DNA from: JAUSIF01 sp964620215
GTDB lineage: Bacteria > Pseudomonadota > Alphaproteobacteria > Rhizobiales > Xanthobacteraceae
Direction of reading: 5' to 3'
NCBI GenBank assembly: GCA_964620215.1
Contig: CAZUJE010000134.1
Location: forward strand, 1 to 7,657
DNA: 7,657 nucleotides
Shown here in pieces: positions 5,666 through 7,657 of the stretch. Within the stretch, counting starts at the first letter, position 1; every line of letters starts with the position of its first letter. The position numbers were made by a program, and so were the translations under genes. The notes beneath the pieces are model-generated. The model saw only the letters and a program-made list of their open reading frames with translations. It ran no database searches and had not been told where the DNA came from.

Positions 5666-5704
5666 TGAATAGCCCCCTAGCGGCCCCCGTTTGCCCCCGG
5701 GGGA
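5666..5704 (-). promoter_or_regulatory. G-tract leader before the Cys-containing exported protein
   Basis: On the transcribed-sense minus strand there are three GGGGG runs (plus-strand C runs at 5673-5677, 5684-5688 and 5694-5698), spaced 11 and 10 bp. A CCCCC run sits directly before the first, forming the perfect palindrome CCCCCGGGGG at 5694-5703. The last GGGGG is positioned as the ribosome binding site, so pairing of the C run with it would hide it. Any regulatory role is inference. Confidence 0.35.
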
Positions 5705-5870
5705 TTGGACACATAAGTGCAACTGTCGTACCAACACGCCGGAAATAAACAGGAATTAACGGACCAGCGGTTTGCCGCTCCGCCACCGCGCGTTGCCGCT
5801 GACTTCCGCGTTGCGAGCGGGTAAAAAACTCCAGCCAAATGGAAACTGCCCAAGAAGTGAGAGAGGACTG

Positions 5871-6521
5871 ATGAAAATTCGTGCAGGTCTGGCCGCGCTG
5901 ATCGCGGCGTTTTTTCTAGCCTTGCCGCTGTCGCTGGCGACCGGCCAGAGCAGCAAGCTCAGTAATCCTTCAGCCCTGAACGAACAGGCGCCGGCGAATT
6001 ACAAGGTCCGCTTCGACACCAGCAAAGGCAGCTTCGTGATCGAGGTGATCCGCGACTGGGCGCCGAATGGCGCCGACCGTTTCTACAATCTCGTGAAGAA
6101 CGGCTTCTTCGACGACGCCCGCTTCTTCCGCGTCGTGAAGAATTTCATGGTGCAGTTCGGCATCAACGGCGATCCGGCGGTGAGCGCCAAGCTGCGAGAA
6201 GCGCGCATCCAGGACGATCCGGTTAAGCAGAGCAATCGCCGGGGCTACATTACTTACGCGACGTCCGGTCCCAACTCGCGCACCTCGCAGGTCTTCATCA
6301 GCACCAAGGATAATGGCGGCCTCGACGCCCAGGGTTTCTCACCCTTCGGCCGCGTGATTACCGGCATGAATGTGGTCGATGCGATGAACGGCGAATATGG
6401 CGATGGCCCGCCCGCTGGACCCGGCCCGAACCAGGGCCGCATCCAGGCGCAGGGCAACGCCTATCTCAACGCGGAATTCCCAAAGCTCGATTTCGTGAAA
6501 AAGGCCACGATCGAGAAATAA
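5871..6521 (+). CDS. exported peptidylprolyl isomerase, cyclophilin type
   Basis: This cyclophilin should catalyse cis-trans isomerisation of proline bonds in periplasmic proteins. The 216-residue precursor starts MKIRAGLAAL and has a hydrophobic signal segment to about residue 23 (cleavage near LATG/QSS). The cyclophilin domain runs from about 44 to 175. The active-site Arg is R87 (FFR), followed by F92-M93 and Q95 (FMVQ). Q140 is in the TSQVF segment. CypA His54 is replaced by Phe86, and the position of the cyclosporin-binding Trp falls on Gly150 (GGLD). A tail after 180 (GPPAGPGPNQGR...) extends beyond the core fold. The start at 5871 is fixed by the signal peptide and by GAGAGGA just upstream; a longer reading to 5772 lacks support. 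It lies 13 bp before ppiB, almost certainly in the same operon. PpiA-like; I leave the symbol blank because naming varies. Confidence 0.92.
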   Translation: MKIRAGLAALIAAFFLALPLSLATGQSSKLSNPSALNEQAPANYKVRFDTSKGSFVIEVIRDWAPNGADRFYNLVKNGFFDDARFFRVVKNFMVQFGINGDPAVSAKLREARIQDDPVKQSNRRGYITYATSGPNSRTSQVFISTKDNGGLDAQGFSPFGRVITGMNVVDAMNGEYGDGPPAGPGPNQGRIQAQGNAYLNAEFPKLDFVKKATIEK

Positions 6522-6534
6522 TCAGGAGAACAAG

Positions 6535-6990
6535 ATGGCCGATACCGAAAACACTTTGATTCTGGAAACGACGCAGGGACCGGTGAAGATCGAGATGAAG
6601 CCGGATCTGGCGCCGGGCCATGTCGCCCGCATCAAGGAACTCGTGAAGGAAGGCTTCTACGACGGCGTCGTCTTTCACCGCGTGATCGACGGCTTCATGG
6701 CGCAGACCGGATGCCCGCAAGGCACCGGCACCGGCGGCTCCGGAAAGAAGCTGAAGGCCGAGTTCAACGCGGCCCCGCACAAGCGCGGCACGGTTTCGAT
6801 GGCGCGCGCGGCGAACCCGGACTCCGGCGACAGCCAGTTTTTCATCTGCTTCTCCGACGCCCGCTTCCTCGACAACCAGTACACGGTCTGGGGCGAAGTG
6901 ACCGAAGGCATGGAGAACGTGGACAAGATCAAGCGCGGCGAGCCGGTGCAGAATCCCGACAAGATCGTCTCTGCGAAGATGGCGGCGTAA
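6535..6990 (+). CDS. ppiB: cytoplasmic peptidylprolyl isomerase B, cyclophilin type
   Basis: This 151-residue protein has no signal peptide and covers just one cyclophilin domain, the normal size for cytoplasmic PpiB (EC 5.2.1.8). Active-site residues are in place: H48-R49 (FHR), F54-M55 and Q57 (GFMAQ), and Q101 in SQFFI. The position of the human CypA tryptophan is Phe111 (RFLD), usual for bacterial, cyclosporin-insensitive members. GTGTGGSGKKLKAEFN at 63-78 is the typical glycine-rich loop. AGGAG (6524-6528) lies 6 nt before the ATG. The gene follows the exported paralogue by 13 bp and precedes queA by 113 bp, most of which is taken up by a palindromic repeat. Confidence 0.96.
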   Translation: MADTENTLILETTQGPVKIEMKPDLAPGHVARIKELVKEGFYDGVVFHRVIDGFMAQTGCPQGTGTGGSGKKLKAEFNAAPHKRGTVSMARAANPDSGDSQFFICFSDARFLDNQYTVWGEVTEGMENVDKIKRGEPVQNPDKIVSAKMAA

Positions 6991-7013
6991 GCCGCCGGTA
7001 GCGAAAGAATGAT

Positions 7014-7096
7014 TGTCATGCCCCGCGAAAGCGGGGCATCCAGTAATCACTGCAACAAGGTGTTTACTGGATCGTCCGCTTTCGCGGACGATGACA
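7014..7096. repeat. palindromic intergenic repeat with three hairpins (REP/BIME-like)
   Basis: Outer arms TGTCAT (7014-7019) and ATGACA (7091-7096) enclose three hairpins. The left one has a perfect 9-bp stem, 7018-7026 with 7031-7039, and a GAAA loop. The central one pairs CCAGTAATCAC (7040-7050) with 7060-7070 with one mismatch. The right one has a perfect 9-bp stem, 7071-7079 with 7084-7092, and a TTTC loop. The left and right halves are inverted copies of each other that differ by paired changes which keep the stems. Such elements are known as dispersed repeats in Hyphomicrobiales; membership in a particular family cannot be checked here. Its right edge touches the queA ribosome binding site. 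Confidence 0.88.
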
Positions 7097-7103
7097 GGGA
7101 ACG

Positions 7104-7657
7104 ATGAAAACCGATCTCTTCGACTTCGATCTCCCGCAAGACCGCATTGCCTTGCGCCCGGCGGAACCGCGTGACGCGGCGAAGATGCTCGTCGTCCGGC
7201 CCGGCGATGCGCGCGAGCTTGAAGACAAGGGCGTGCGCGATCTGCCTTCCTATTTCAGTGCGGGCGATGCGCTGGTCCTCAACGACACCAAGGTGATCCC
7301 GGCGCGACTCGAAGGCGAGCGGGTGCGGGACGAGGCGCGGGCAAGGATTGAAGTGACGCTCACCAGGCGCGTTGGCGGTGAATTCTGGCGCGCGCTGGCG
7401 AAGCCCGCGAAACGGCTCGAAAAAGGCGACCGCATCCGCTTCGGCCACGAAGGCCGTGTCTGCCTGCTCGGCAATCTCGACGCGACCGTGGAGGAAAAAG
7501 GCGAGGGCGGTGAAGTTCTGCTCCGCTTTGATTTTCACGGCCCGACGCTCGACGATGCCATCGAGGCGCTCGGTCACATGCCGCTGCCGCCTTATATCGC
7601 CGCGCGCCGCGCCGACGACGAACGCGATCGCACCGACTACCAGACGGTCTATGCGGC
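7104..7657 (+). CDS. queA: tRNA preQ1(34) S-adenosylmethionine ribosyltransferase-isomerase, 5' part
   Basis: QueA (EC 2.4.99.17) moves the ribose of S-adenosylmethionine onto preQ1 in the tRNA anticodon to make epoxyqueuosine. The first 184 codons are present and the gene runs off the right edge without a stop. Conserved segments are the N-terminal FDFDLPQDRIALRPAEPRDAAKML (residues 6-29), DALVLNDTKVIPARL (55-69), FWRALAKPAKRL near 94-105, GHMPLPPYI (157-165) and DRTDYQTVYA (175-184). The ATG at 7104 gives the normal N-terminus. AGGGA (7096-7100) is a close ribosome binding site that abuts the palindromic repeat. It is probably transcribed with the two cyclophilin genes; tgt would be expected downstream. 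Confidence 0.97.
   Translation, partial: MKTDLFDFDLPQDRIALRPAEPRDAAKMLVVRPGDARELEDKGVRDLPSYFSAGDALVLNDTKVIPARLEGERVRDEARARIEVTLTRRVGGEFWRALAKPAKRLEKGDRIRFGHEGRVCLLGNLDATVEEKGEGGEVLLRFDFHGPTLDDAIEALGHMPLPPYIAARRADDERDRTDYQTVYA

Noticed and set aside
5370..5786. Second minus-strand open frame overlapping the Cys-containing protein
   Set aside because: It lacks a signal peptide or recognisable domain, whereas the overlapping frame has a clean signal peptide and spaced cysteines.
6466..7577. Two minus-strand open frames over ppiB and queA, one starting MITGCPAFAGHD, the other ending with SSSAKADDP
   Set aside because: Those end segments are translations of the palindromic repeat, a kind of spurious open frame I recall in rhizobial annotation; the rest opposes conserved PpiB and QueA.

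Overview
The window looks like an alphaproteobacterial chromosome, most likely Hyphomicrobiales of the Bradyrhizobium/Xanthobacter type. The evidence is a GC-rich codon bias, rhizobial-type GyrA, CoaD, cyclophilin and QueA proteins, the gene order gyrA - coaD - two cyclophilins - queA that I recall from Bradyrhizobium relatives, and a dispersed-type palindromic repeat between ppiB and queA. The genus is inference.

Layout. (1) Bases 23-1399 (+) hold the C-terminal part of gyrA. Reading is broken close to the left edge by an in-frame TAA at 20-22, which looks like small insertions in base runs. (2) Bases 1415-2747 (-) hold a tight three-gene operon converging on gyrA: a small membrane protein, a DUF924 protein and a second membrane protein. 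A good sigma-70 type promoter lies at 2778-2806. (3) Bases 2892-3925 (+) hold two tandem copies of one cassette. Each has a bipartite upstream motif, a leader of about 123 nt, a strong ribosome binding site, a tiny exported protein and a near-identical hairpin terminator. (4) Bases 3983-4768 (+) encode a polytopic membrane protein built from a threefold internal repeat. (5) coaD is at 4814-5311 (+). (6) A small exported cysteine-containing protein lies on the minus strand at 5351-5665, behind a leader with three phased G5 runs. (7) Bases 5871-7657 (+) hold an exported cyclophilin, a cytoplasmic cyclophilin (PpiB) and the 5' part of queA. A repeat element of about 83 bp, with three hairpins, sits between ppiB and queA.

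Functionally most of the window is housekeeping: DNA supercoiling, coenzyme A synthesis, proline isomerisation and queuosine tRNA modification. The less explained parts are the duplicated secreted-protein cassette, the repeat-built membrane protein, the unnamed membrane/DUF924 operon and the covarying palindromic element touching the queA ribosome binding site. I found no CRISPR array, transposase, tRNA, rRNA or phage gene.
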